NCBI GenBank assembly: GCA_963556145.1
Contig: OY744467.1
Span: forward strand, 1,612,001 to 1,676,000
Direction: 5' to 3'
Length of the DNA stretch: 64,000 nucleotides
Origin: Hygrocybe punicea
Lineage: Eukaryota > Basidiomycota > Agaricomycetes > Agaricales > Hygrophoraceae
Positions within the stretch are counted from its first letter, which is position 1, and each line of letters opens with the position of its first letter. A program made the position numbers and the translations under genes. Positions 46,152 through 56,967 of the stretch are shown in pieces. The notes under the pieces were generated by a model. That model ran no database searches and was not told the origin of the DNA. It saw only the letters and a program-made list of their open reading frames with translations.

Positions 46152-47246
46152 AGTTGGGAAAGTTTAGTTTTGTCTGGTTTTGGGCCTTTTTTGCCCAAAC
46201 CAAGGCCAAACCATTGGGTTTTGGCCAGCATTTGCTGGAACCAGACTGAATCTAATTGAGACCATTTTGATCAGTTTGGTCTGGTCTGAACTCGGTTCAG
46301 ACCACAAACCACAGTAGTTTTGCGGCCCTCACTCCCATCTGACCTCACAAGAGTGCCACACACATCAATTTACATGGCTGGCCCCATTGCGAGGTGAGAT
46401 TGGGGTATGGGTGGGCTGCACGGCCCTGTCCTGGCAAAACACATGCATTGTACACATATATTCCACCTCAGCTATGTCCAGGGTGCTGGAACACCTCATT
46501 GTGGGTGTGATTGGGCTGCCATCGTCATATGTGTTGTGCACATGACAACAGGCAGGTTGGACCCAAGTTGACCATGGTAGCCATTTTTTGTGGTCACGTG
46601 GTGGTGATGGTGGTGGTGGTGGTAGTGGTACGGTGTCGCATTCTGTTATTAGAATACAATCAAAGAAAAAAATCAAAGAAAAAAAACATACCATGAAGCA
46701 GCAGGGGTGGATGCACCACCCCCTGCTGCTGCTTGTTCCATCTTGTTGAATTGCCCACTCAACCATTCACATTGGTTTGTGTGTGCGTGCATCGTGGTTT
46801 GACTTGGGCTTGTAGTTGGCATGTCTGACATCGCATTGTTGGTCACCATAACAGTTGTGGCCATTGTGGTGGTGATCGCCATTGCCATCATCATTGTGGT
46901 AGTGGTTGTGGTAACATTCATGGTTGTTGTGGTGGCTGTAGACCTGTAACTTACTTGTTAGCATCAAATAAAATAAAAACATATGTGGGCAGCAGGAAGT
47001 ACTCTGCAGCCCATTTTTTCAACAATGGGTGCTATATCATCCTCGTTTGATGTATGTTGGGGGCATTGTTAGTGGTTGCAGGCATGGGTTGTGAGTTTGA
47101 GTGAGTTTGGAAGTCAGCCAAGTGGCCAACTGGGGAATATCAGTTTGAAACTGTTTTGGCCTGCAGCCAAATCTTCAAACCAGAGACTGAACGGTTTGGT
47201 CTAAACCAGGTTTGGGTTGGTCTGAGACTGAATTTCCCCAACACTA
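46152..47246 (-). mobile_element. hAT-like non-autonomous element, approximate ends
   Basis: Right end CCCCAACACTA (to 47246) and left end AGTTGGGAAAGTTTAG are imperfect inverses, with subterminal GGTTTGG/AACCAGAC motifs on both sides. The 52 bp dyad is at 46343-46394, about 190 bp from the left end. The interior has GTGGTGGTGATGG triplet repeats and a CTTACTT splice-donor-like motif (46949-46954 on minus). The flanking octamers (CACATCTC, CACCATAT) match poorly, so this copy is old or the left end is misplaced. Confidence 0.55.
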
Positions 47247-47324
47247 CACCATATCCATCTAAAGACAGACTGAAGCCAATCAACCTTCTGTGTGATTCCA
47301 TGTTGATCTTGGCCATGTATCCTA

Positions 47325-49986
47325 AGATTGGCCTCATTCATATACGACAAATGTCACGTGAAGTGACACAAATGTGACACATACTAATCTAAGTCCTAAA
47401 TTAGAATAACTAAGGTTATAAGTAGTATCAAGAGCGGAAATCTAGTTTTGCAATCTCAATTTCTCGAAGTATACTTTCTGTGAGAACTCGATGACTCCTG
47501 TACTTTTTGGAAGCCCATGCAGCAAGCTTTCCATTAAGACCCATGCTGTAGAGCATCATAAAACGACGTGATCGCCAAGCATATCTAAGTTTAAGATTAG
47601 AGATCTATCTCAGACTCAGTCATGACGACATACCGTCTCATTGATGTAAGAGGGACAGCATCCAAAGCTGCAACCACATTCCGCTCCAGGTCTGCTTCCT
47701 TGGATGATGCAGGAAATTGCCTATAGGTCCGTTTTGCAAACCCCCAGCATTGTTCAATAAAGTTGAGTTCTGGGTGGAACTTTGGCAAGAACAAAACCTG
47801 GAATCCTCGTGCTTGACACTCTGACTCAAGAAGTGATTCCATGGCAATGAAATCTGGCTGGTTAAAAAGGACTCTGCGACAGCAGCATCGTGTCTCATCT
47901 GGCAGACATTTGAAGTTTGGGCATTCTGCTCGTAGTTTTGATTCCTCTACCAGTCCACGTTCCTGCAAAATCACTGCCATCCCTTTGAAGAGACCAGCCT
48001 TAATGTGCCCTTCCGGAAAATACAGTGGTTGGGGTGCTCCATTTGGTAGGCTGGCATCGCCCATCTGTATGGTGACCTTTGTGACTCTGCCATTTGAGTC
48101 GTACACAGGTGATCCATCTGGTTTTGTCTTTGTCACTTCCACTCCCCAGTTTTTTTCAGGTTTAGATGTTCCCTTTGGCATTTTTTGTGCAGACAGAGCA
48201 TCGGCGGCACGTTTGCGATGTGTTGGGGCATTGTCAAAAACCAAGACATGCTTGTGTTCAGGATAATACTTGGTGAGGATACCCATTGCCTTTCGAGCAT
48301 GCGCCAACACATCTTCATCTGTGAAGTATCCATCACGGTTCTTCCCTGCCTTGAAGAGGATCCTCGCTGACTCTCTACCATCTGGAGATCGCAGCCATCC
48401 AAAATCAGCTGACACAAACTCAGCCGCCATCAGTGATGCACCTTCGCCTTTGGGTCGTGGCACTGCCTTCTCTGAACTGTGCACCCACCGTTTCTGGCGC
48501 CGATCATTTGCATAGAAAGTGCTTTCGTCATGGAACCAGACAACGACTAGTTGCCGGGGACCAAATACAGGCGGCTCGTCTGTGCTTGTATCTCTGTCTT
48601 CTTCCTCCACAGGGTTTTGGTCTTTCCAGAGCCGTGTTCTGGTTTCAATGTCGGCCCACTGACGGAGAAACACATTTTGTCGGAAATGGACTACATCCAC
48701 GCGCTCATGGCCATCTTCAAATTGGCCGCTTGGCTTCAATGTCCAACGGTAACCCATTTTCTTCATCCAGCATTGTGCTGTTGACAAATGGATTGTCTTT
48801 TTTAGTTTGAGCTGAGCCTTCACATCAGGTTGGTCAAGATAGTCGCAAACATCTTGAGTGCGGAAGTATTCCCCAATTGACTGCAGGTGGAGTTGGATCT
48901 CCTGGGCCAAATCCTCATCATCGAGTCGTGACCGTGACCAAGCGCCATAAGGGTTCAGCGGTATGTCGTCTCGATTTTTTATGTATGCTTGAGTCCATTC
49001 ACGGAGCTTTCGTGCAGCATAAACACTTTGTCCAGCTGTATGTGCAACATGGAGGGAAGCTGCCATCCAACGCACGTCATTTTTCCCTACCACTAATTTA
49101 TTTGACACTGAATGATCCGTATAAACCCAAAGCAGCGATTGCATCTGCTGCAATCGTGTCTGCAACAGCAAGTCAAACCCAGGATCTTTGTGGCCAGCTT
49201 GAGACTTTCCAAGTCTCCGAGGATGTAGGAGGGCTTTGATGTCAGCCAGGGCTGCTCTTGCTGCATCCATGTCTGGGGGAAGGCGTAGCTTGATGTTGTG
49301 TGCTGGATCTGAGGACAGGTTCTGAGTTCTTGGCCCTGTGTTGTTCAAGGTGCGTCTGTGGCTGCTGTCTTCCCAACTGCCTCCAATTATCAACTCGGCA
49401 TCACTCTCGGCGTCACTCTCGGCATCCAGGCACTCCCAGTCCTCATCAGCAACGACCTGATCCGCATCGCCCTGCTGATTCTCGTTGGATTGACATTGGC
49501 CCTCACGAAATGCCACTATTGGCACATCATTTTCATGCTGCTTCAAGGCCTTGTCGTTCGGTGCTTCATCAATTGGTGCAGGGTCTGGACTGTTTCTCGC
49601 ACTCGGACAGATCTGATACGTCAAGTCAAGCAGGTCAATTTTTTCACTCAGAGAACATGCAGAGACTCACATTCTCTTTATCCTCTGTAACAGCATTCCG
49701 TTTACACTTTTTCGTAGCCCAATGACGAAGATTCTCGACCCGAGACATGGGATTCCGTTTGTGTTTGGACATGTGATAGACAAATTCAAAACACAAATTT
49801 GTCATTCACTCGCTCAATTCAAGTTTATGCAAAAATTTAAAACAATCATTATTTTTTGAATAAGAAATAAAAAATATCCATAGTTTTCGTTTAGCCTTTA
49901 ATGAATTGTACCATTTGTATAACGATTTTCTCGATATTGTCATGCATTTTCACGTGACGTTTGTCGTATATGAATGAGGCCAATCT
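47325..49986 (-). mobile_element. Tc1/mariner-like DNA transposon, 2662 bp, nearly intact
   Basis: 38 bp terminal inverted repeats (47325-47362 and 49949-49986, beginning AGATTGGCCTCATTCATATA) differ at one position. A TA dinucleotide flanks each end (47323-47324, 49987-49988), the expected duplication for this superfamily. One intact transposase gene fills the element. Matched ends and an open gene suggest recent activity. Confidence 0.92.
47597..49772 (-). CDS. Tc1/mariner-like DDE transposase
   Basis: 705-residue protein in two exons: 49772-49671 (MSKHKRNPMSRVENLRHWAT..., basic) and 49612-47597, joined in phase 0 across a 58 nt intron (GTGAGT...TATCAG). There is an N-terminal acidic region, then a winged-helix-like segment (DVCDYLDQPDVKAQLKLKKT, STAQCWMKKMGYRWTLKPSG). 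The catalytic residues follow: VVVWFHDESTFYANDRRQKR (first Asp), KHVLVFDNAPTHRKRAADAL (second Asp), a long insert with a cysteine block (CPNFKCLPDETRCCCRRVLF), and LPKFHPELNFIEQCWGFAKR (Glu). There are no stops or frameshifts. It matches a transposase type that is abundant in mushroom genomes. All three acidic residues are present, so it is probably competent. Confidence 0.93.
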
Positions 49987-49988
49987 TA

Positions 49989-50936
49989 TCAATTCCCCAA
50001 AATATCAGAAACTGACTGGGGGTGGATTGATCTTCTGCCTTCCTACAATGCACCACAGTGTGCCTTCACATATATGTCTGCACTCTCTAATGCACCAGCC
50101 TGGCATCACTCATCACACTTCACATCAGTCTCTGCAGCACCCAGTACCCCTACAACAAACTGACAGCAATTACCATCCCATCGTTACCCCCACCACCAGG
50201 TGTTGATCCTCATATAACTCCAAGTTGACTTTGTCCTGCTGTCCAAGCTTCACTTATACCCTTCCCACAAAATTTCTACCCATAATCCCTCATCAGCTGG
50301 TGCTCAATTTCTCCATTACCAACCAACACTTCCAGCCAATGTAGTTGGAATCACTCACCCAAAGGATTGCCCAGAGGACCCAGCTTCCCCAACAAAACAG
50401 AAGTGCAAAGGTACTTCAACTTCACGAGGAGGCAATTCAAAGAAGCAGTCGCATGTAGCAGCCACTATTGACACCATTTCAACATCTGCACAATGGGTTG
50501 GACCTCCCCTTCTTATCAATGAAAATTTGCCCCCATCCTCTCCATCAGCACCACGAGCAGTAATTGCACCCCTACAGTTGAATCATGCTGGTACATCACA
50601 ATTGACAAATGTTTTGCTACAGCTTCTAACTGCATCACATCCCTTATTGTGTAAATCACATATTTTCCAGTGTGATTAGACATCTCAGAGTTGCAAGCCA
50701 GACCATGAATGACGACCACCACAGCTATCAAGATTTATATCATCATATTCAATTCACCTCATCTGATTACCCACATCCCATGGTGTGTTATTGGGTCGTA
50801 ATCCGCTGCACAGATCATAGATAGTATCCCAGATTTGACCCTGTAGGAGTTTGAAATTTATGTTATGTCTGGGTCTGTGTTTTATCCTAAACCACCGACG
50901 AAAAACATTTACCAAATCCTAAATTAGAAAGTAGGT
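49989..50936. other. Unassigned stretch, possible decayed gene
   Basis: Plus-strand codons give scattered protein-like pieces (YNAPQCAFTYMSALSNAPAW, KQKCKGTSTSRGGNSKKQSH) with stops between them. No family recognised. Confidence 0.3.
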
Positions 50937-50944
50937 TTCCCACA

Positions 50945-51652
50945 TAGTGTTGCCGTAGTCCAGTTCGGAACTGATCCAAACCCGGTTCAAACCCCAAACT
51001 GAACCCTAAGTTCAGTCTAAGTTCAGCACTTTGGCTGAACTGAACTGTGGGTCCGGTGCAGGGTTCTGGGCCCTTCAGAAATTTCTGAACGGCTTGGAAC
51101 CAGGTCCAAACCATGAACTCATTTGTACATAGATACTGAAATATTCAATTTTGGTATTAATTTTTGGGTATGAACTTGCGAGAACTTGGGTCATGTGATT
51201 TTAAACATATACGTGAATTCACGCAGATTTGACTCAACAACAACAGCAATGAACAATAACAGCAACACTGGTAAGTAATTAGTTTATTTCATACTTTACT
51301 GACATTTTCTTACACAAAGAAGCCCCCCACGGCCCACACCCATGCCCACGCCTGCCCACGCCCATGCCAAAACCACGCCAATGCCCACGACGGGAACCAC
51401 AGATGGTAGCAACAAAAGGATGCAGCGGGGAGTGGTGCAGCCACCCCCACTGCTAAGGTACGTCGTCTTTATTATATTTCATTGTTTATCTATACTTACC
51501 CCCCATAGCTCCATGATGCCCATGAGTGTGGACGCGGCAGCAGCCCCACAGCAACCCCAGCAGCAGTGGCAGCAACCACGGCTGCAATGAAAATGGTGGC
51601 ACCAACAACGGCAGCACCAACGGCAGCAGCAGCAACAGCATCGACAGCAGCA

Positions 51653-51691
<39 letters not shown>

Positions 51692-52140
51692 ACAGCCACA
51701 GCAGCAGCGGCAACGGCGACAGCAGCAGCAGCAGCCACAGCAGCAGCAGCAGTGACTGCGGCAACGGTGACAGCAGCAGCAGCAGCCACAGCAGCAATGG
51801 CAGCAGTAGCAACAATGGCGCCGGCAGCGATGCAGCACCAACGCAGCAACAGCGGCGACACAGCCAAATGAAGGTCCCCCCTTCCTCCCCACCCCTCCCA
51901 ACTCCTCGCAATCCCAGGCCCACATCAATTGACATGGCACTGTGGCTTGCGAGGAAATTTGAGAGTGGAGGAGGATGGTTCGTGGTCCAAACCACATCCA
52001 GATGCAGTCCGAACTGCACGGAACGGTCCCACACAGTTCCGGTTACAGTTCAGCAGAGGGGCCAAACTGAACTGAGGGTCCGGTTTTGAGTTCAGCCAAA
52101 AAGGCCGAAAACCGGACCAAACCAGACTTCAGCAACACTA
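50945..52140 (+). mobile_element. hAT-type non-autonomous element, 1196 bp
   Basis: Ends TAGTGTTGCCG and CAGCAACACTA with a perfect 8 bp duplication TTCCCACA (50937-50944, 52141-52148). Same family as 7824-8931 by its ends and GGTTC/GAACC subterminal motifs, in opposite orientation. Two intron-like segments on the plus strand (51271-51319, GTAAGT...CAAAG; 51458-51508, GTACGT...CATAG) precede a CAG/CAACAGC repeat (about 51540-51860). The dyad is at 51904-51954, 186 bp from the right end. Poly-Ser, poly-Ala and poly-Leu frames here are repeat artefacts. Confidence 0.92.
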
Positions 52141-52148
52141 TTCCCACA

Positions 52149-52881
52149 CATACTTTGCACAAATGGTTGTTGTTCCTCTTGGTCAATCCGGGCTTGCTGT
52201 GAAGTCAAATGCCCTTGGTGATAGGGTTAGGGTGTTCACACAAGTTGGTGATCCCAAGAAGAAGATTACCAGAAATGGAAAGGTCATTGATAATCAGTCA
52301 GCCTCAGGCATGCATAACAGCTATTGTAGGTGTCAGAGGCAGTGGCTCATTGGCAGTTCCTGGGCGGTATTGGGTGGCGGGGACTCCAGTAAGTGAATGC
52401 AAGCATTCACTCAGCATTGTGGACAGTGAGCAGTGATTGTGATAGGGATTAGTAATCAATCTGAGTGTGAAAATACATCACTGAGCTTACAAATCTAGTC
52501 TAGGATGCTGTTTATGCCTAGGAGGGGGGTACCAACCCCCTTCCTAGAAACAAGGTTTGGGAGGGGGTTGAATTTCACATGGACCCTTGATGGACCAAAG
52601 CCATGCAGCTTGTCAGCATAACCATTTATATTTAGAAATTATGTTTAGGACCCATCCTAAATGCGACGGATTCGCACCCATTAGATGAGTCATTCTTATC
52701 ATATGTCGAACACCCGTTGCCCTCCACTCAGTGTGAATGAGGATCCTTCTAGGATACTCTCCTTTCATAAGTTGTGCGTCAATCCATTATTATAAGGACA
52801 GGATTACTTACTCTATGATACGGAACCAAAAAATTTCCTCTTTCTCTACTCAACTTGTTGCAGCAAGACAGTGACCGGTTA
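52149..52881. other. Unassigned stretch
   Basis: No gene recognised. Contains the inverted repeat GGAGGGGGGTACC/AACCCCCTTCC near 52521-52546. Confidence 0.35.
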
Positions 52882-53916
52882 CTATGGTTGACCCGTCAGT
52901 GGGTCACGCACAGAAGACGCTTGCAGCAGAAATGCCACACCACAAGACTCGTATGGTGGTAAACCCCATTTCTCCGGTACGAATTCTTCGACAGACTTGA
53001 GAATCTGATTGGCCATCTCAATTCCGTCATACTTGACGTCGAGGAGATTGGCGTCCGGAACCCACACAACTGCAACAGCATGAGAATAAATGTGGCGCAT
53101 GACAGAGATTTCAAAAAACAGATATACGTACCCGACATGCCAGCTCTCTTACCGGCCTGCATGCCTGGAAGTGCATCCTCAAACACTAATCCCTTCCTCC
53201 GCTCCTCTGCTTCCACCTCCGAGCACTCACCTGCCTCGCTGGTCCCTACGCACCGCGCCAGGCGCTCACGTGCAGCTACCAAGAACACGTCCGGACACGG
53301 CTTCCCTCTGATCGTGACCCCTCTCCCATCCACGTCGTCCCCACACACCACATTCCCAGCAAAGCATCCAAACACGTCCTGAAGATGCTGCGTCTTGCGC
53401 TGAAAATTCTCGCGGCGCGTGCCAGTTGCGACCGCGATGGGGATGCCGTGCACGTGGAGGTGGTGCACGAGTTTTCGAATACCCGGGAGCAGGGCGACGG
53501 TGGGCCAGAGGAGGTTCTGGGCGATGTGGCTTTGGGTAAGGTACGAGTCCAGTGTAAGTTCGATCCCAGGGAAAAAGGAAAGGAGCTGCGGGCCGGATTC
53601 GCGTTCGGCTGCATGACATCGTCAGAAAATACTTGAGTGAATATGTGAAGGAACACACGTTTGCCCATCAGACCGGCTTTCATGTCCCAAGTCATGCTCT
53701 TGCCGTACTTTGCCAGAATGTTATCTGCAACAGGGTTTACCATCAAGGATTATCTAGTTTATTATGAGAATCTTTTGCTCACTTGTCACCTCTGTATACA
53801 CTCTCTCGGAATCGATCATCAGACCTGTCGAAATAATTACAACTGGGACGAGGTCCAACAATGGAAAGGATACCGTCGAGGTCGAAGATGACATACTCCA
53901 CCTGGGGGAAGTCCAT
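52882..53916 (-). CDS. HAD-superfamily phosphatase (pseudouridine-5'-phosphatase-like)
   Basis: Hydrolase that removes phosphate from a small substrate by an Asp nucleophile. Five exons (53916-53874, 53824-53783, 53724-53659, 53608-53132, 53069-52882) total 816 nt, giving 271 residues in frame. Motif I is YVIFDLDGLMIDSERVYTEV, split by an intron after the DLDG glycine's first base. A cap domain follows, then motif II IAVATGTRRENF, motif III RGKPCPDVFLVAA (Lys) and motif IV GLVFEDALPGMQAGKRAGMS (Glu-Asp). The DLDGL-[ML]-[IL]-D-[ST]-E-R opening is characteristic of the pseudouridine-5'-phosphatase/2-deoxyglucose-6-phosphatase group; the exact substrate cannot be read from sequence. The start ATG 53916 opens MDFPQVEY, 157 bp from the divergent glutaredoxin gene's start. 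Confidence 0.88.
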
Positions 53917-54073
53917 GTAGATGCGGAATCAAGAACCGTTTGGACTCGAAGAAACTTGAAGGTGGTCACGTGAGCACAGCTTTCCACGTATGGACTGCCC
54001 ACCGCTGAGTCACTACACGTCCTTCAAGTTCTTGTTCCCTACTGGCACTACGTCGACTACAGCCATACCATCT

Positions 54074-54931
54074 ATGCATCCAAAAAATCATAACTCGGCA
54101 CCCCAGCTTTCGTCTTGCTGCACGGGGAGCCCGTACCGCAGACGCCGTATAACCTGGTTCCTGCTCATCATTCTTGCATTCGTCTTTTTCTTTGGTGCAC
54201 CATGGGAACTTCCAGGCTACCTCAAGGACCTCGATACCTTCCAAGTATCCCGCGCAAACATAGTACAGCTCGCTCGAAACCACACCAAGGTGGACGAGAT
54301 CTATGGGCTGCTGCACCTTGTGACCGCCCCAGGCAGTCCGCAGGTCATCCATGCCGAGGGGTTGGACTTCGACAAGCCCATGGCAATGACGTTTTATGCT
54401 GGTGGAAACGAGCATGTGGACTGGCCGGAGGAGATAAATGATTTGAACAAAAGGCACCCGGTTGTAGTTTTCAGCAAGGTTAGCTTTCGTCTCGGCTACT
54501 ACCGTTTGCTTGCTAACTTCCTGACTACCAAAGACATATTGCCCGTAAGCAGCTGGGAAGAATACACCCATACTAAGTGGCTGGACTTGACGCACCCCAA
54601 CAGGTATTCGAAGAAGGCTAAAGCACTGCTTGAATCGTACGATCTCGCCCCACCACCCAAGGTCATCGAAGTCGATTTACGAGGCTAGTTCATAGGTTCC
54701 CTTCCCCTCGATGTTACATACTCTTACCGTGCATTACCATGGACAGAGGACTCGGATCTCATCAAGCTAATTCTAACCCGCCTCACCGGCCGATCAACAT
54801 TCCCCAATGTTCTTGTCCAAGCTAGCACCATTGGCGGGTCGGACGATATCCAAACGCTGCACGAGAATGGGAAGCTGCGCAAATTGTTGGTGGCTGCAGG
54901 GGTCCAGGTGAAGGCAAATGTTGCAGTGTGA
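54074..54931 (+). CDS. Membrane-anchored monothiol glutaredoxin (Grx6/7-like)
   Basis: Type II membrane protein with a lumenal thioredoxin-fold domain; yeast Grx6/Grx7 act in ER/Golgi redox control. Four exons: 54074-54478, 54534-54544, 54604-54683, 54747-54931 (681 nt, 226 residues). Start MHPKNHNSAP; an in-frame ATG at 53990 would add 28 residues. Transmembrane segment ITWFLLIILAFVFFF (about residues 30-45). The catalytic motif is assembled as VVVFSK-TYCP-YSKKAKALLE; the CP of CPYS comes from an 11 nt micro-exon. Then EVDLRED, LILTRLTGRSTFPNVLV (cis-Pro TFP) and TIGGSDDIQTL (GSH-binding). The third intron uses a GC donor (GAG|GCTAGT...GACAG|AGG). The total is divisible by three and the motifs are continuous, which supports this model over the longer unspliced reading frame. 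Confidence 0.85.
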
Positions 54932-56023
54932 AGGATCGGTTTGACATGTTGTACGATATTTGGAAAAATAGCCAAAGCACCTGAATTGCGTCCTCTCACA
55001 CAAAATAGACCGGTAATCAATGTAGTATATGGCTTTGGCCCTAGTCATTTTTACCGACAGCTCTGGGAAGAAGGTTATGGTACAAGCAAAAGTGTAAGAA
55101 CTCCCACCATTTGAAATTTCCTTCAAGGCCTTAGTTCGGGTTCTCTTCTCTTCCCATCAACGTGCGTGAGGCTCCAGATGGCTCATTTGGGGTTGAAGCA
55201 CACGACGAAGAACCAATCGACCTCGGGGAAGTCGCCACCCTTGGGCGGGTCGCACAACATCCACTGCACGTAACTGAGAAACCGTGCTCAGCGTTCAGCA
55301 GTCGAGGCGTGGCAATCCTGATCATGATCAGGATTAGACATTTTGAAACTGGGCAAGACAACCGCCTGAGACTCAAAGTGTATCAGACGCTAATGAAAGT
55401 CAAGGTATGGTGACTCAGGACTGTTGGGCTGACCAGGGCGTCGCGCTTGAGTTCATCGCGCGGGGATATATGGCCTTGAAGACGACCAGCGAACCGGAAC
55501 ACCACGAACGCACAAGTCTGTGATCCTCATAGATTTGAAAGATATAGCCGCTTCCGAAGTGACATGGATCCGAGCAAGGAAGTGGCCGGGTATCAGAAGC
55601 TGTTTGACGGCTGGAATGTTGCCTGATACGTTGGGTTTACGTATATCTGCAAGGTTTGTTCGCAGGGACTATATAAGACCAGCTTGGGTGGATGCTGAAA
55701 CAATGCTGCAAGGTCGTACCTGGACCTGCCATTGCCAGACAAGCGAAAATTGTGAGGTACTGCTGCATTATCCGAAGTTGTGCACTTATACTAAGCTTCA
55801 GCAGCTTTCTTGTCTCCTGATGAAGAAGGTAGCGAGTGGGGAGGTTTATTGCCAGTTTGACCTGCGAGACGGGAAGAAGTCGGCGCACAGAATTTCGATG
55901 GCCAGTAGGTGGAACTTTGTCAAGGTACCTTATGCAACGTTAACCCAAGTACCTTGTTCCTGCTTCCCAACGCGCTTTTACTTATAAAGTTTGTTTTTCT
56001 GCCAGTCTCTCGTTTCATCTGCC
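54932..56023. other. Intergenic, no gene recognised
   Basis: A plus-strand frame at 55520-55987 (155 codons) and shorter minus frames show no domain and no convincing splice pattern. Confidence 0.4.
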
Positions 56024-56967
56024 ATGCCTTCTTCTGCCCTCTCCAGTCGCTCCAGCCTTATGTACGTGGACGCTGCCAGCAAGGAGTATTCCCCTTCCGC
56101 TACCCTCCCAATGTTCGTTCAGTCAAGGAGAACTGCCAGTGCACAGCGCACGACATCCATCGCCCTCGTTATTCTCATCATTCTCTCGACTTACCTCTTC
56201 TTTTTCACGAACCCCTCTCTCACACTGACACCCTTCGGCCTCCGCCATCCAGTCACAGATGCCGCTTTACGGATTCCCCACTCCTCGCGGCCGCAAAAGT
56301 TTGCCGAGGGTAATGCCAACAAGCCCCAAGTCATGCTCGATATTTCCCAGGAGTTGGCCGCCGTTACGAGCTTCCTCGCAAGCCATCCCCACAATGTCAT
56401 CCCGCCCGGTATAGACCCATCGCTTCCTATCGACCCAGAGGTTGTGCTCGACTTTGATACCCGCGGTCCCCGTGCCGCGGAAGAGGTGCAAGCTATGGTC
56501 CACGATGTATGGGTGCAGAACCCATTGGTTTTGTATGCAAAGGTACGTCCCTCAAATGGCCTCATGACATCTGTATACATGGAATTACCAACTAAACTGG
56601 TACCTTTCAGTTCTATTCGCCAGTATCGCGAGAAATCAAAGCGCTCCTTGCTGAAATGAACTTGCGCCCATCTCCCACTATTTTCGATGTCGACCGAAGA
56701 GGTTGGTTTTCCTCTAGCCATTGCAATCACACAGCCACCCATCACTAACACTGTACGCTATCCTTCACAGATGACACTCCCATCCTCGCGCCTCTCCTCC
56801 TCCGGATCCTTGGCTCATCCGATCTCCCCGTCCTCCTCATTGGCGGCAAACCCGTGGGCTCTCTACAGAAGATCCGCTTGCTGCAAGAGAGTGGCGAATT
56901 GCAGCGAATGGTGACTCAAGCGGGTGCGGTAATCGATGGGGCGAAGAGAAAAAAGGCGAGAAAGTAG
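56024..56967 (+). CDS. Glutaredoxin-like type II membrane protein lacking the catalytic cysteine
   Basis: Paralogue of the gene at 54074, same strand. Three exons (56024-56542, 56611-56701, 56771-56967; 807 nt, 268 residues). Transmembrane segment TSIALVILIILSTYLFFF after about 45 residues, then a lumenal stem and a thioredoxin-fold domain: NPLVLYAK-FYSPVSREIKALLAE, TIFDVDRRDD, LLRILGSSDLPVLLIGGKPV (cis-Pro DLP, GG) and SLQKIRLLQESGELQRMV. Where the neighbour has TYCPYSKK, this has FYSPVSRE, so the active-site cysteine is serine. It therefore should not act as a thiol oxidoreductase and may be structural or regulatory. C-terminal tail GAKRKKARK. The intron before FYSP lies at the homologous site to the neighbour's first intron. 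Confidence 0.82.

Noticed and set aside
46140..46152. A perfect 8 bp target duplication for the 46-47 kb hAT-like element
   Set aside because: The flanking octamers share only about four positions, and the left end coincides with an LTR terminus, so the boundary is left approximate.
51486..52034. Poly-Leu, poly-Ala, poly-Ser and poly-Cys frames up to 187 codons
   Set aside because: Produced by the CAG/CAACAGC triplet repeat inside a hAT-type element; several frames on both strands are open at once.
53266..53746. Frames of 130-156 codons overlapping the HAD phosphatase on the same strand
   Set aside because: They cross its intron boundaries in the wrong frame; only the spliced frame carries the four HAD motifs.
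53990..54688. Reading the glutaredoxin as an uninterrupted 232-codon protein
   Set aside because: The open frame crosses two introns and replaces the CPYS active site with unrelated residues; the spliced model restores the family motifs in frame.
55520..55987. 155-codon plus-strand frame between the two glutaredoxin genes
   Set aside because: No recognisable domain, no conserved start context and competing minus-strand frames; left as unassigned.
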